From: Mortierella hygrophila
Taxonomy: Eukaryota > Mortierellomycota > Mortierellomycetes > Mortierellales > Mortierellaceae
DNA: 64,000 nucleotides
NCBI GenBank assembly: GCA_015680625.1
Contig: JAAAXW010000072.1
Coordinates: 1-64,000 of the forward strand
Reading direction: 5' to 3'
In this document: one piece after another, positions 63,227 to 64,000 of the stretch
Layout of the letters: each line of letters opens with the position of its first letter
How positions within the stretch are numbered: position 1 is the stretch's first letter
Made by a program: the position numbers and the translations under genes
The notes under the pieces: generated by a model
Databases searched by the model: none
What the model was told of the DNA's origin: nothing
The model's input: the letters and a program-made list of their open reading frames with translations, nothing else

Positions 63227-64000
63227 TGTTGTGGTTATGGATGCGGATGAGGTTAAAGGAAGGGTATCGTTTGCTGAACAGGAGTGGAAGGAGAAGCAGA
63301 GGAGGAAGGGGGACAGGTGATCGGTTAATTATGTGCAGAGGCGGAGTCAGGGACAGGAACAACGTGCGGGTGTGAGGGGTGAAAATGAATGAAAATGCGT
63401 AAACGTGTGCAAGGGTGAGTGAAATTGCGTCAGTGAGAGTGAGATAGTGAGTGAGTGAAGGAAGGAAGGGAGGAGCGGATGAGGGTGAGAGCGAGAGCGA
63501 AGCAATTCAAGAGATAGGTAGGAGATAGGAATGGGCGTACGGGTAACGATGAAAGGGTATGAGAAAAGTTGAGGAAGGAGAAGAGAGAGAGGGGGAAAGA
63601 AAGAGAAAGAGAGAAAAGTGAAATAAAGAAGAGGAGGAAATGAATTATGAGTGGTGGTGATACTTACTTGAATGGGATTGGATTGAATTGAGTCTATGGC
63701 AATTGGAGGCGGTTCGTTTGTTCTCATGGCATGGAATGGTTTGGAGACGGTTGATTTGACTAATGCACTCTGTCCTTTTTAGCACACTCATACTCACACT
63801 CACACACACTCAAAAAACAAGGTTGGGCCACGCTGGTGCTCACACTCTCTTTTTTTACTTGGACTTTTTCTTTCTATACTTGAACATTTTTACTTCAACC
63901 CCATTTGTTCAGCACCTCGGCAATGCATCGATACTTCTTGCCTGTCTAAAATATGCTCCGCTCGATTCTTTGGTTTTTTCTCTTACCCACCCCATCCACA
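63227..64000. other. 5' flank of the Gln-rich gene
   Basis: Purine-rich on the plus strand at 63400-63640, hence a C/T-rich leader on the minus strand. It contains the candidate ATG exon 63727-63668. Beyond 63730 no gene is seen before the window ends. Confidence 0.5.

Noticed and set aside
1..64000. Intact transposons, LTR pairs or integrases
   Set aside because: None of the readable frames carries transposase, reverse transcriptase or integrase motifs; only simple repeats and two decayed genes were found.

Overview
The window looks like nuclear DNA of an early-diverging fungus, most probably Mortierellomycota. Genes are dense and lie on both strands. Most are split by short GT-AG introns of about 50-150 bases, with a few of 700-860. 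Start codons sit behind pyrimidine-rich leaders, and proteins carry long Ser/Thr/Gln-rich disordered tails. No bacterial operon signals, rRNA, credible tRNA, CRISPR array or intact transposon was seen. The taxon is inferred from gene style and protein wording, not from a search. Exon boundaries were derived by hand, keeping GT-AG ends, reading phase and family motifs consistent; for most multi-exon genes the exon lengths sum to a whole number of codons.

Layout. 1-1379: (GA)n microsatellite and no gene. 1380-14091, all minus strand: M20-family dipeptidase (PM20D2-like), an extended-SDR epimerase-like protein, a TLC-domain membrane protein, and a small thioredoxin-fold protein without cysteines. 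16595-22067: an unknown coiled-coil gene (minus) diverging from a PLD6-like phospholipase D, then HPRT and TFIIS (plus). 22637-25521: an APP1-type phosphatidate phosphatase. 26058-27395: an intronless gene of unknown function that meets a TOPORS-like RING E3 ligase gene tail to tail with 7 bases between the stop codons. 29408-30320: the wreck of an FAD monooxygenase gene. 31730-36944: mitochondrial glutamate dehydrogenase (plus) facing a three-KH-domain RNA-binding protein (minus).

37835-48000: the KEOPS subunit PCC1, an intronless single-pass membrane protein followed by an A24 tract, an SLC35C2-like sugar-nucleotide/triose-phosphate transporter (minus), a tiny dual-acylation-motif protein, and a mitochondrial TPR protein resembling MGR3. 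48073-52251: SCYL1/CEX1-type pseudokinase (minus). 53462-54280: a decayed gene of unknown family. 54933-63727: a VOC/glyoxalase-fold protein, a TBL/PC-esterase-like type II membrane protein with altered catalytic residues, a TMEM41/VTT membrane protein, an NAD(P)-binding atypical SDR, and a disordered Gln-rich protein.

These are mostly unrelated housekeeping genes and do not form a pathway cluster. Loose themes are purine salvage and transcription (HPRT, TFIIS), lipid and membrane handling (PLD6-like, APP1, TLC, VTT) and tRNA/translation links (PCC1, SCYL1/CEX1). The most unusual items are several proteins that keep a known fold but lack its catalytic residues (thioredoxin-like, PC-esterase-like, SCYL1, SDR epimerase), the two broken genes, and the intronless or unknown genes at 26058, 39884 and 16595-17795.
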